This document shows, in pieces, positions 1 through 6,925 of a stretch of DNA of 9,180 nucleotides (its first letter is position 1; every line of letters begins with the position of its first letter). Where the stretch lies: positions 1 to 9,180 of the forward strand of contig RGRP01000026.1 in NCBI GenBank assembly GCA_010021145.1, written 5' to 3'. Origin of the DNA: Candidatus Fonsibacter lacus (GTDB lineage Bacteria > Pseudomonadota > Alphaproteobacteria > Pelagibacterales > Pelagibacteraceae). A program made the translations under genes and the position numbers. The notes under the pieces are model-generated. The model saw only the letters and a list, made by a program, of their open reading frames with translations, made no database searches and was not told the origin of the DNA.

Positions 1-39
1 TGCAAAAAAGATTGTAAATTTAAACTTGGGTTTATTTAA
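1..39 (+). CDS. 3' end of an unidentified upstream gene (partial)
   Basis: The first reading frame is open from the window edge and ends at a TAA at 37-39, giving the C-terminal residues CKKDCKFKLGFI. The last A of the stop is the first base of the pgeF ATG (TAATG), the kind of junction usual for translationally coupled genes in one operon. That junction is the main reason to prefer this frame. A second frame is also open across the edge, running to a stop at 62-64, so the choice is not certain. Too little is present to name the product. A MidA-like methyltransferase is a guess from memory of gene order in related bacteria and is not shown by the sequence. Confidence 0.45.
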   Translation, partial: CKKDCKFKLGFI

Positions 40-803
40 TGATTTTTTATTCAAAAAAAATTAACAAAATAACTGGTTTAAAAAGTTTTTTTTTTTCCAG
101 AAAAAATGGTCTATCTAGAGGAATTTATAAAAGCTTAAATTGCGGATTAGGATCTAATGATAAAAAAAAAGATATTAAAAATAATATTAAAATTATTGCA
201 AAAAAAACTGGCTGTAACTTAAATAGGCTTATTATACTCAAACAATATCATAGTAATAAAATAATCAATTTTGATAATTTTCTAGTAAAAAAAAGATACA
301 AAGCTGATGGAATTATTACTTCATATCCAAAATTTTCTTTTGGTATTTTAACCGCTGACTGCGTACCAATATTAGTTGCTGATAAAAAAAATAAAACAAT
401 AGCAGCTATTCATTCTGGATGGAAAGGTGCAAATTCTGGAATTATAGAAAATCTAATTAAAAAATTTAAAGAAAAGAGATCAAAAATATCAAATTTAATT
501 GTGGCAATTGGACCTTGTATTGCACAGAAAAGTTATGAAGTAAAAGAAGATTTTATAAAAAAGATTAGAATTAAGAATTATGATTATAAAAAATATTTTA
601 GAAATAATAATAAAAAAATTTACTTTAATTTGAGATTATTCGTAAATAACAAATTTTTAAGACTTGGAGTCCCACAAAAAAACATTGATCATATTAATAG
701 GGATACTTATAGCGATTATAAAAATTTTTTTAGCTATAGAAGGTCTATTCATAAAAACGAAACGGATTATGGAAGATGTATCTCTGTGATTTATAGATAT
801 TAA
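39..803 (+). CDS. pgeF: Peptidoglycan editing factor PgeF (YfiH / 'polyphenol oxidase' family)
   Basis: This 254-residue protein belongs to the YfiH/DUF152 family. The family was once called multicopper polyphenol oxidase or laccase. In E. coli the member PgeF is a cytoplasmic amidase that removes wrongly incorporated serine-containing muropeptide precursors. The metal-site residues can be seen: His71 in QYHSNK, Cys108 in TADCVP and His125 in HSGWKG, at nearly the same positions as the E. coli zinc ligands. The GPCI stretch (158-161) followed by YEV, and the C-terminal FFSYRR (230-235), are also typical. Where E. coli has CTYTE before FFSYRR, this protein has DTYSD; I believe the Asp form is common in alphaproteobacteria. 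The start overlaps the previous stop by one base and has no Shine-Dalgarno sequence. An 11-T run (86-96) lies early in the gene and encodes Phe17-19. The family call is secure; the substrate is inferred from E. coli. Confidence 0.93.
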   Translation: MIFYSKKINKITGLKSFFFSRKNGLSRGIYKSLNCGLGSNDKKKDIKNNIKIIAKKTGCNLNRLIILKQYHSNKIINFDNFLVKKRYKADGIITSYPKFSFGILTADCVPILVADKKNKTIAAIHSGWKGANSGIIENLIKKFKEKRSKISNLIVAIGPCIAQKSYEVKEDFIKKIRIKNYDYKKYFRNNNKKIYFNLRLFVNNKFLRLGVPQKNIDHINRDTYSDYKNFFSYRRSIHKNETDYGRCISVIYRY

Positions 804-840
804 TTGATTAAACAATTATAAAATTATATAAAAAGATCTC

Positions 841-1773
841 ATGAAGATTGTATCTGGAACAAGCAGTATTTCCCTAAGCGATCAAATCTGTAAATATTTA
901 AAAACAAAACCAACACAAAGAGAAATTGTAAGATTCGCTGACTCAGAAGTCTATGTTGAGATTAAAGAGAATATGAGAGGTAACGATGTCTATTTAATAC
1001 AATCGACCTCTTATCCAGCTAACGATAACATTATGGAATTGCTAATATGCATAGATTCTTTAAGACGATCTTCAGCAAAAAATATAACTGCCGTCATTCC
1101 TTATTTCGGGTACGCAAGACAAGATAGAAAAGTTGTACCAAGGTCTCCTATCAGCGCAAAATTAGTTGCAAACTTAATTACTAATGCTGGAGCAAATAGA
1201 GTTTTAACGATGGACCTTCATGCAAATCAAATTCAGGGTTTTTTTGATATTCCTGTTGATAACTTATATGCAGCACCAGTTCTTTTAAAACACATATTAA
1301 AAAATATTGGAATGAAAAATATTGTTTGTGTAGCTCCTGATGTTGGAGGAGTAGAAAGAGCAAGAGCAATTGGTAAAAGACTGAATGCTGGTTTAGCAAT
1401 CATTGATAAAAGAAGAGAACGTCCAGGACAATCTGAAGTCATGAATGTTATTGGGGAAGTTAAAAATAAATCTTGTATTATTATTGATGACTTAATTGAT
1501 AGTGGCGGGACAATCTGCAACGCAGCTGATGCTTTAATAGATAAAGGAGCAAAGGAAGTTTATTGTTACGTTGTTCATGGTGTTCTTACGGGTTCATCTA
1601 TTGATAAAATTAAAAAATCTAAGATGAAAAAGATCGTTATCACTGACACAATTGATAATACAAAAAAAATTAAAGGAGTTTCTAAAATAGAGGTAGTTAG
1701 TATTGCTCCTCTAATCGCTGAAGCTATTAAACGAATATCTCAATCAACTTCAGTTTCTAGCCTATTCAAATAA
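841..1773 (+). CDS. prs: Ribose-phosphate pyrophosphokinase (PRPP synthetase)
   Basis: This cytoplasmic enzyme transfers pyrophosphate from ATP to ribose 5-phosphate to make PRPP, the precursor of purines, pyrimidines, NAD, histidine and tryptophan. At 310 residues it has the normal length for the bacterial class I enzyme. Visible motifs are YFGYARQDRK (88-97), the divalent-cation signature DLHANQIQGFFDIPVD (125-140), the flexible catalytic loop starting KRRERPGQ (190-197) with its Lys-Arg pair, and the PRPP/ribose-phosphate loop DDLIDSGGT (216-224). All key residues are present. One small variation is RFADSE near residues 31-36, where many homologues have DGE. The gene starts 37 bp after pgeF. 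That gap is AT-rich and holds no strong promoter, so cotranscription with pgeF is possible. A single copy with an intact active site suggests it is the cell's essential PRPP synthetase. Confidence 0.98.
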   Translation: MKIVSGTSSISLSDQICKYLKTKPTQREIVRFADSEVYVEIKENMRGNDVYLIQSTSYPANDNIMELLICIDSLRRSSAKNITAVIPYFGYARQDRKVVPRSPISAKLVANLITNAGANRVLTMDLHANQIQGFFDIPVDNLYAAPVLLKHILKNIGMKNIVCVAPDVGGVERARAIGKRLNAGLAIIDKRRERPGQSEVMNVIGEVKNKSCIIIDDLIDSGGTICNAADALIDKGAKEVYCYVVHGVLTGSSIDKIKKSKMKKIVITDTIDNTKKIKGVSKIEVVSIAPLIAEAIKRISQSTSVSSLFK

Positions 1774-1780
1774 ATAACAA

Positions 1781-1816
1781 TAACTTGTTTTTTTTTTGAA
1801 GTTAATATAAAACAAG
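1781..1816 (+). promoter_or_regulatory. Hairpin-forming leader between prs and rplY
   Basis: Two inverted-repeat pairs share this 56-bp gap. TAACTT (1781-1786) can pair with AAGTTA (1799-1804), and CTTGTTTT (1784-1791) can pair with AAAACAAG (1809-1816). They overlap, so only one can form at a time. A 10-T run (1788-1797) lies in the loop of the first. A weak promoter-like pair, TTGTTT (1785-1790) and TATAAA (1806-1811) with 15-bp spacing, also fits. The segment could be a weak prs terminator, an rplY promoter or leader, or chance in AT-rich DNA. Confidence 0.2.
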
Positions 1817-1829
1817 CGATCTTGATTAT

Positions 1830-2594
1830 ATGGAAAATTTAAAGCTTGAAGCCTCAGAAAGAAAAATCAATTCAAAAGGAGACCTTAAAAAATTAAGATT
1901 AGAGGGTTTTCTACCAGGTATTTTATATGGTGATAAAGAACAAAACTTACCTCTATCAGTAAAAAAAATATCAATTAAAAAAATGTTAGAGTCATCTAAC
2001 TTTATGAGCTCTGTTATTGAAATGAGTATAGGAGGGTCAAAACATAAAGTTCTAACTAAAGATATCAATTTTCATCCTTTAAATAATGAGCCGATACACA
2101 TAGATTTTCAAAAGATTAAGCCTGGAACAAAAGTAACTGTTAATATTCCAGTAAGATTCATTAACAATGATAATTGTCCAGGATTAAAAATGGGCGGAGT
2201 TCTAAACATTGTAAGAAGAAAAATAGAATTAAGATGTGCTGCAGAAAATATTCCTGCTGAAATAGTAGTTGATTTAGCCAATAAAGAAATGAACGAAAGT
2301 ATTCACATATCTTCAGTAAAATTACCTGAGGGCGCAAAGCCTGTAATTAGTGATCGAGACTTTACTATAGCAACCATTGCTGCTCCTACGGTTGTTAAAG
2401 AACCTGAGCCAGCTGCTGCTGCTGCTGGTGATGCTGCTGCTGGTGATGCTGCTGCTCCAGCTGAAGGCGGAGCTACTGCCGCGGGTGACGCTAAGCCAGC
2501 TGATGGAAAAGCTAAACCAGGTGAAGCAGCTAAATCTCCTGAAGCTGCAAAAAAACCTGCTACCGCTGCTGCACCTGCAGATAAAAAGAAATAA
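1830..2594 (+). CDS. rplY: 50S ribosomal protein L25/Ctc (long form with Ala-rich tail)
   Basis: The protein binds 5S rRNA in the large ribosomal subunit. Its 254 residues have the two-domain Ctc/TL5 architecture. Residues about 4-94 form the L25 5S-rRNA-binding domain (LPGILYG at 28-34; FHPLNNEPIHIDF at 81-93). Residues about 98-188 form the Ctc beta domain (VTVNIPVRF; GGVLNIVRRKIELRC; LPEGAKPV). Residues 191-254 are a low-complexity tail, 27 of 64 residues being Ala, acidic at first and Lys-rich at the end (KKK). This stretch is visibly GC-richer than the rest of the window because Ala, Gly and Pro codons dominate. It contains a 15-bp tandem repeat. The gene is followed 7 bp later by pth, and rplY-pth-ychF is a common proteobacterial cluster. 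No Shine-Dalgarno sequence precedes the ATG; the conserved N-terminus supports this start. Confidence 0.95.
   Translation: MENLKLEASERKINSKGDLKKLRLEGFLPGILYGDKEQNLPLSVKKISIKKMLESSNFMSSVIEMSIGGSKHKVLTKDINFHPLNNEPIHIDFQKIKPGTKVTVNIPVRFINNDNCPGLKMGGVLNIVRRKIELRCAAENIPAEIVVDLANKEMNESIHISSVKLPEGAKPVISDRDFTIATIAAPTVVKEPEPAAAAAGDAAAGDAAAPAEGGATAAGDAKPADGKAKPGEAAKSPEAAKKPATAAAPADKKK
2412..2456 (+). repeat. In-frame 15-bp tandem repeat in the rplY tail
   Basis: The unit gctgctgctggtgat (Ala-Ala-Ala-Gly-Asp) occurs at 2418-2432 and 2433-2447, followed by a partial copy (three GCT codons) at 2448-2456. Two further GCT codons precede it. The copies are identical at the DNA level, which suggests recent expansion by slippage. 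Because the unit is a multiple of three, copy-number change lengthens or shortens the tail without breaking the frame. Confidence 0.85.
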
Positions 2595-2601
2595 CATTTA
2601 A

Positions 2602-3159
2602 ATGTTATTATTTGCGGGGTTAGGAAATCCAGATCCAAAACATGCGAATAATCGTCATAACGTAGGATTCAAACTTATAGATGCATTAAATAAAAATTTT
2701 GGGCTTTCAAAACAAAAACCGAAATTCAAAGGTCTTTTAACTAACGGGCAAGTTCAAAATAATAAAGTTATAGTCGTAAAGCCGTTAACTTTTATGAATA
2801 ATTCTGGAATGTGCATTAGAGAAATAACTGATTACCATAGAATTAAAACTAACAATATTTTTGTATTTCATGATGACATGGATATCGAAATTGGAAAGAT
2901 CAAAACTAAAATTGGCGGATCTAGTGGTGGTCATAATGGTATTAAGTCAATAGACGACTCTATAGGCACTGATTATAATAGAATTAGAATTGGTATAGGA
3001 CACCCTGGTGACAAAGAATTAGTAGATAAACATGTTTTGAATGATTTCACTGAAGAAGAAAAAATAATAATAGATCAGGTTATTAAGAAAATATTTAAAA
3101 ATATAAATCTTCTTATAGAAAAAAAACTAGACGATTTTACTTCTAAAAGTAATCAATAA
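2602..3159 (+). CDS. pth: Peptidyl-tRNA hydrolase
   Basis: Pth cleaves the ester bond of peptidyl-tRNAs that drop off the ribosome, recycling tRNA; it is cytoplasmic and essential in E. coli. The 185-residue length is normal for the bacterial Pth family. Residues matching the E. coli catalytic set are all visible: Asn9 in GLGNP, His19 in NRHNVGF, Asp91 in HDDMD, plus Asn66 in TFMNNSG and Asn112 in GGHNG. The RIRIGIGHPGD stretch (127-137) is a family signature. It starts 7 bp after rplY and ends 6 bp before ychF, so the three are very probably one transcript. The start is set by the conserved LLFAGLGNP N-terminus. No Shine-Dalgarno sequence is visible. Confidence 0.97.
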   Translation: MLLFAGLGNPDPKHANNRHNVGFKLIDALNKNFGLSKQKPKFKGLLTNGQVQNNKVIVVKPLTFMNNSGMCIREITDYHRIKTNNIFVFHDDMDIEIGKIKTKIGGSSGGHNGIKSIDDSIGTDYNRIRIGIGHPGDKELVDKHVLNDFTEEEKIIIDQVIKKIFKNINLLIEKKLDDFTSKSNQ

Positions 3160-3165
3160 GTCTAT

Positions 3166-4245
3166 ATGAGTTTTAAATGTGGAATAGTAGGTTTGCCTAA
3201 CGTTGGTAAATCAACGTTATTTAATGCTCTTACAAAATCTAAGAATGCTCAAGCGGCCAACTTTCCTTTTTGTACAATAGAACCAAATATCGGAGTTGTT
3301 ACAGTTCCTGATGAAAGATTAGAAAAACTTTCAAATATTGCAAAATCAGAAAAAATTATTCCAACATATATAACCTTTGTAGATATTGCAGGATTGGTAG
3401 CAGGAGCATCAAAGGGTGAAGGTTTGGGCAATAAATTTCTTGCAAATATTAGAGAAGTTGACGCTGTAATACATATGTTGAGATGTTTTGACTCAAGTGA
3501 AATACAAAATGTCAATAAAACAGTAGATCCTATAAGAGACTTAGAGACCGTAGAAACTGAAATGATGATTTCTGATTTAGAGTCTGTTGAAAAAAGATTG
3601 TCTCAAAAAAAGAATAAAAATAATGAATCAAATAAAGATGCTTTTGAAATTTTAGAATATGTTTATGAATCTCTAAAAAATGGAGTCCGTCCAGAGAAGT
3701 TAGAGGAAAAATTTGATAAAAAATTAATTAAAAATTTAGGTATTTTATCAACTAAACCCAGAATCTTAGTCTGCAATGTAGATGAAAATAGTGTCAGCTC
3801 AGGTAATAATTATTCTGATAAAATAAAAGAGAAGTTTAAAAATGATACAGTGGTAATTGTTTCTGCTGAAATTGAACAACAAATTACTGAACTTCAAGAT
3901 TCTGATGCTAGTGAATTTATGAAAGAAATTGGAATAAAAGAATCAGGATTAGATCAAATAATAAAAGCTGGATATAAAATTTTAAACTTAAGTACTTATT
4001 TTACAGTAGGTCCTAAAGAAACACATGCATGGACTATTGAAAAAAACTGTAAAGCTCCAGATGCAGCAGAAGTTATTCACTCTGATTTTAAAAAAGGATT
4101 CATCAAAGCAGAAGTTATATCTTACGTAGATTATATTCTGCATGCAGGAGAAGTGGGAGCTAGAGATAATGGAAAATTAAAGATCGAAGGAAAAGATTAT
4201 GAAGTAGCTGATGGAGATGTTTTACACTTTAGGTTCAACACGTAA
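3166..4245 (+). CDS. ychF: Ribosome-associated P-loop ATPase YchF (Obg family, OLA1-like)
   Basis: YchF is a universally conserved Obg-family P-loop NTPase that prefers ATP, binds ribosomes and is linked to translation and stress responses. At 359 residues it is close to the usual length of about 363. The order of elements is: G1 loop GLPNVGKS (9-16); G3 DIAGLV (73-78) leading into GASKGEGLGN; a helical insert around 115-190; the non-canonical G4 NVDE (204-207) instead of NKxD, which is the family feature associated with ATP preference; and a C-terminal TGS domain from about 276, ending HFRFNT. The G4 variant is therefore normal here. The gene follows pth by 6 bp. Its last 24 bp are shared, on the opposite strand, with the end of petC. 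Confidence 0.97.
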   Translation: MSFKCGIVGLPNVGKSTLFNALTKSKNAQAANFPFCTIEPNIGVVTVPDERLEKLSNIAKSEKIIPTYITFVDIAGLVAGASKGEGLGNKFLANIREVDAVIHMLRCFDSSEIQNVNKTVDPIRDLETVETEMMISDLESVEKRLSQKKNKNNESNKDAFEILEYVYESLKNGVRPEKLEEKFDKKLIKNLGILSTKPRILVCNVDENSVSSGNNYSDKIKEKFKNDTVVIVSAEIEQQITELQDSDASEFMKEIGIKESGLDQIIKAGYKILNLSTYFTVGPKETHAWTIEKNCKAPDAAEVIHSDFKKGFIKAEVISYVDYILHAGEVGARDNGKLKIEGKDYEVADGDVLHFRFNT

Positions 4246-5007
4246 CCAAATCTTTTTCTTAACTATATAAACTAACACAGTCAGAATTAATAAATAAACT
4301 ACAGTCTTAAACCCTATTCTTTTTCTAGCCTCTAAATGAGGTTCTGATGCCCAAGTTAAAAAAGTCACCACATCTTTTGCAAGTTGCTCTTGTGTTGCTA
4401 CGGTTCCATCTGAATAATTTACAGAATCTTTATTTAATGGTTGTGCCATTTTAATTTTATTGCCTGCCATATATTTATTGTAATATACGCCATCCTCCAG
4501 TTTTAAACCTTTTGGAGGTTTGTCGTCATAACCCATTAAAATCGAATAAATATAATCTGGACCTCCGGCTCTAGCTTTCACTAAAACTGACATATCGGGA
4601 GGATATGCTCCACCATTTGCAGCTCTTGCTGCTTTTTCATTAGGAAATGGACTTGCAAATTTATCAGATGGTTTTCCAGGTCTTCTAAACATTTCTCCTT
4701 TATCATTAGGACCATCTAAAACTTCAACTTTTGACGCTATGGCTTTAACTTCTTCCTCTGAAAAACTTGGTCCGCCTACTTCTGATAAATTCCTATAACT
4801 TAAAAGATTCATTGAATGACAAGATGAACAAACTTCTGTGTAAACCTGATAGCCTCTTTGAAGAGATGCTCTGTCAAATTTGCCAAAAAAACCATCAAAA
4901 GACCAAGATTGCTTTAAAAGCTTCTCTTGTTTTTCTGCAGAAAAAGAATTTGAAATATTAAATATTAAAAAGAATAAAAATAATGAAAATTTTAATAAAT
5001 AACTCAT
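4222..5007 (-). CDS. petC: Cytochrome c1, haem subunit of the cytochrome bc1 complex
   Basis: Cytochrome c1 takes electrons from the Rieske protein and passes them to cytochrome c on the periplasmic side. The 261-residue precursor has a hydrophobic signal peptide with a likely cleavage after FSA (about residue 24). The covalent haem site CSSCH is at 60-64, the axial methionine is probably Met187 in KIKMAQPL, and a C-terminal membrane anchor spans about 234-250, followed by a basic tail. YPPDMSVLVKAR (135-146) and GGPDYIYSIL (148-157) are family signatures. It is the third gene of petA-petB-petC, starting 7 bp after the petB stop with no clear Shine-Dalgarno sequence. Its last eight codons overlap the end of ychF on the other strand. 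The reading frame is intact and the end (WLRVEPKV) looks like a normal post-anchor tail. Confidence 0.97.
   Translation of the reverse strand: MSYLLKFSLFLFFLIFNISNSFSAEKQEKLLKQSWSFDGFFGKFDRASLQRGYQVYTEVCSSCHSMNLLSYRNLSEVGGPSFSEEEVKAIASKVEVLDGPNDKGEMFRRPGKPSDKFASPFPNEKAARAANGGAYPPDMSVLVKARAGGPDYIYSILMGYDDKPPKGLKLEDGVYYNKYMAGNKIKMAQPLNKDSVNYSDGTVATQEQLAKDVVTFLTWASEPHLEARKRIGFKTVVYLLILTVLVYIVKKKIWLRVEPKV
4228..4260 (+). terminator. Possible intrinsic terminator of the ychF transcript, inside petC
   Basis: GGTT (4232-4235) and AACC (4244-4247) can pair around an 8-nt loop. TTT (4228-4230) and AAA (4248-4250) extend the stem past a bulged A. A T-rich stretch, tctttttctt (4251-4260), follows immediately on the + strand. 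The ychF stop codon lies within the hairpin, and on the other strand the same bases encode the end of cytochrome c1. The stem is short and AT-rich, so this is tentative. It lacks a T run on the minus side, so it would serve ychF but not petC. Confidence 0.3.
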
Positions 5008-5014
5008 ATTTTAT

Positions 5015-6316
5015 CTAAAAAATTTTAAATGTTTTAATTCTTCCTTTTTTTTTCCAATCCTCATACTCATGAATGCTATTTGGCATAGGTAAAGTTTTCT
5101 CTGTTAATGAAACTAGAGGAGCTATAACTAAAAAGAATAAAAACCAATAAATAGTTCCTACTCTTGCAATTAAAACATAGATACCTTCTGCTGGCATTCC
5201 TCCTACGTACATTAATATAAAAAAATCAAGAACAAATAAAAAAACAAACTGCTTCCATATCGGTCTAAAAACTGAAGATCGAACTTTAGATAAATCTAAC
5301 CAAGGTAATAAACCTAAAACTGCAATACTGCTTACCATTGCAATAACTCCTAAAAGTTTATCAGGAATACTTCTTAAAATTGCATAGAACGGTAAAAAAT
5401 ACCATTCTGGAACAATATGTGCGGGGGTTACCAACGGATCCGCAGGAATGTAATTATCTGGATGTCCGAGATAGTTTGGCGCGTACATAGTAATTAAAAC
5501 AAAGGCTAATAAAAAAATTAACATCGCAAATAGGTCTTTGCTGGTCGTAAAAGGCGCAAAACTAACTGTATCTCTAGTATCTGCCGGTTCGATACCAGAA
5601 GGATTATTTGAGCCAACAATATGTAGCGCTATTACGTGAAAAATTACTACCCCTAATATTCCAAAAGCCAAAAGCCAATGTAAAACATAAAATCGATTTA
5701 AAGTAGAATCTCCAACTGCGTAATCTCCCCATAACCATGTAACTATTGCTTTACCTACTAACGGTACAGCTGAAAATAAATTTGTAATAACTGTTGCTCC
5801 CCAATAACTCATTTGCCCCCATGGCAAAGTGTAACCTAGAAAAGCAGTAGCCATCATCATAAAAAAAATAATAATTCCAATTAGCCACATTAATTGTCGA
5901 GGTTCTTTATAAGAACCATAATAAAGTCCTCTGAAAATATGAATATATACTGCTATGAAAAAGAAAGAGGCAAAATTCATGTGAGCGTATCTAAGAAGCC
6001 ATCCATAATTTACATCTCGCATAATTTTTTCAACGGACACGAAAGCTTCTGACGAAGATGGCTTGTAATGCATTCCAAGAACTAAGCCTGTAACAATTAA
6101 AAATATTAGGCATATCATTAATATTCCGCCTAAGCTCCAGAGATAACTTAAATTTTTGGGAACCTGAAAATCTAAATATTCGTATTTAAACATTCTGATA
6201 ATTGGGAGACGATTATCTATCCAACCAACAACTCCTTTGAATGGAGATCCCCCTACTTTATTTGTGTGAACAGGTTTGATATCGTTTTGATTAGGATTAG
6301 AATCTTTGCTACTCAT
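5015..6316 (-). CDS. petB: Cytochrome b of the cytochrome bc1 complex
   Basis: This is the quinol-oxidising, membrane-embedded core subunit of complex III. The 433-residue protein has a roughly 45-residue hydrophilic N-terminus, then the expected hydrophobic helices. The four haem ligands are His112, His126, His213 and His227; each pair is 14 residues apart, as in well-studied bc1 complexes. The Qo-site PEWY motif is at 303-306. LPWGQMSYWGATVITNLFSAVP (164-185) is another strong signature. The length fits the undivided bc1 type, unlike the split b6/subunit IV form. After the first ligand the sequence reads HMNFAS where HANGAS is usual (see findings). The gene starts 8 bp after petA; AGGA, formed by the end of petA and its stop codon, lies about 11 bases before the ATG and may act as a Shine-Dalgarno sequence. 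petB is sometimes called fbcB or cytB. Confidence 0.98.
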   Translation of the reverse strand: MSSKDSNPNQNDIKPVHTNKVGGSPFKGVVGWIDNRLPIIRMFKYEYLDFQVPKNLSYLWSLGGILMICLIFLIVTGLVLGMHYKPSSSEAFVSVEKIMRDVNYGWLLRYAHMNFASFFFIAVYIHIFRGLYYGSYKEPRQLMWLIGIIIFFMMMATAFLGYTLPWGQMSYWGATVITNLFSAVPLVGKAIVTWLWGDYAVGDSTLNRFYVLHWLLAFGILGVVIFHVIALHIVGSNNPSGIEPADTRDTVSFAPFTTSKDLFAMLIFLLAFVLITMYAPNYLGHPDNYIPADPLVTPAHIVPEWYFLPFYAILRSIPDKLLGVIAMVSSIAVLGLLPWLDLSKVRSSVFRPIWKQFVFLFVLDFFILMYVGGMPAEGIYVLIARVGTIYWFLFFLVIAPLVSLTEKTLPMPNSIHEYEDWKKKGRIKTFKIF

Positions 6317-6324
6317 AATAATTT

Positions 6325-6849
6325 TTATCCTAATTTAATTTTATTATCGCCAACAAATTCATAAGTTGGTACTTCCAAATTAGTTGGAGCAGGACCTTTT
6401 CTAATTCTTCCTGAACTATCATAGTGAGAACCGTGACAAGGACAAAACCATCCGCCATAATCACCTTTTCCACTAATTGGAACGCAACCTAAATGAGTGC
6501 AAACCCCAATCAAAACTAGCCACTCAGATTTTTTTACTCTTTTATTGTCAGGCTGAGGATCTTTTAATTCTTTAAGATCAACTTTTTCAGCGCTAGTAAT
6601 TTCATCTTTAGTTCTTCTTTTAATAAAGACAGGCTTTCCTCTCCATAACACTGTTATTTCTTGTCCCTCTTTAATTTTTGATAAATCAACTTCAATAGAT
6701 GCCAGAGCTTTTACAGAAGAATCTGGATTCATTTGGTTTATAACTGGCCAAACTGCAGCTCCAACCCCTACTGCACCAACAGCTGTTGTTGCAACAGTTA
6801 AAAAATCTCTTCTATTTTTCTTATCTGAGTTATTATTATTTTCTGACAT
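6325..6849 (-). CDS. petA: Rieske iron-sulfur subunit of the cytochrome bc1 complex
   Basis: The Rieske protein carries the 2Fe-2S cluster that accepts the first electron from quinol and swings to cytochrome c1. The 174-residue protein starts with a polar Asn/Lys stretch and a twin-arginine motif NRRDFLT (12-18). A hydrophobic segment (about 19-38) follows; in this family it acts as an uncleaved Tat signal and membrane anchor. Cluster ligands are Cys117 and His119 (CTHLGC) and Cys136 and His139 (CPCHGSH); Cys122 and Cys138 form the usual disulfide. [10 protein letters not shown] (152-161) is the proline loop. It is the first gene of the operon, diverging from trmL, so the operon promoter should lie in the 76 bp upstream. 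Confidence 0.98.
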   Translation of the reverse strand: MSENNNNSDKKNRRDFLTVATTAVGAVGVGAAVWPVINQMNPDSSVKALASIEVDLSKIKEGQEITVLWRGKPVFIKRRTKDEITSAEKVDLKELKDPQPDNKRVKKSEWLVLIGVCTHLGCVPISGKGDYGGWFCPCHGSHYDSSGRIRKGPAPTNLEVPTYEFVGDNKIKLG

Positions 6850-6925
6850 AAATATTTAATTTAATTATTTCTAAACTATTTTCTTTTCCATAGCCAGAAT
6901 GACGCATAAATAATAAATTTCTTAT
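6850..6925. promoter_or_regulatory. Divergent intergenic region between petA and trmL
   Basis: These 76 bp separate two genes transcribed away from each other, so promoters for both the petABC operon and the trmL-hemF-greA operon are expected here. The DNA is very AT-rich except for a short GC-richer patch around 6888-6905 (containing tagccagaatgacgc). I could not pick out a -35/-10 pair on either strand that stands above background. On the minus strand a six-codon ORF (MEKKIV, 6891-6871) precedes petA; nothing shows that it is translated. Confidence 0.4.

Noticed and set aside
804..840. Promoter for prs (TTGATT at 804-809 with TATATA at 825-830)
   Set aside because: Spacing is only 15 bp and would leave about 10 nt to the ATG; the match is no better than AT-rich background.
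1181..1520. Minus-strand ORFs inside prs (1181-1399 and 1233-1520)
   Set aside because: They lie fully within a strongly conserved gene, resemble no family I know, and have no upstream signals.
2303..2638. Antisense ORF of 111 codons rich in Ala/Ser/Gly opposite the rplY tail, and similar ORFs in neighbouring frames (2322-2597, 2377-2601)
   Set aside because: These are by-products of the GCT-rich repeat, which leaves all frames open and yields Leu-, Ser- or Ala-runs. The rplY frame has clear family homology.
3811..3822. YchF G4 motif NVDE instead of NKxD, first read as a lost nucleotide-specificity residue
   Set aside because: This variant is characteristic of the YchF/OLA1 family and goes with its ATP preference.
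4767..4961. Plus-strand 64-codon ORF inside petC
   Set aside because: It lies opposite the haem-binding part of cytochrome c1; the composition is that of an out-of-frame shadow.
6871..6891. Six-codon upstream ORF (MEKKIV) before petA as a regulatory leader peptide
   Set aside because: It has no run of regulatory codons, no ribosome site and no attenuator-like structure; short ORFs are common by chance.
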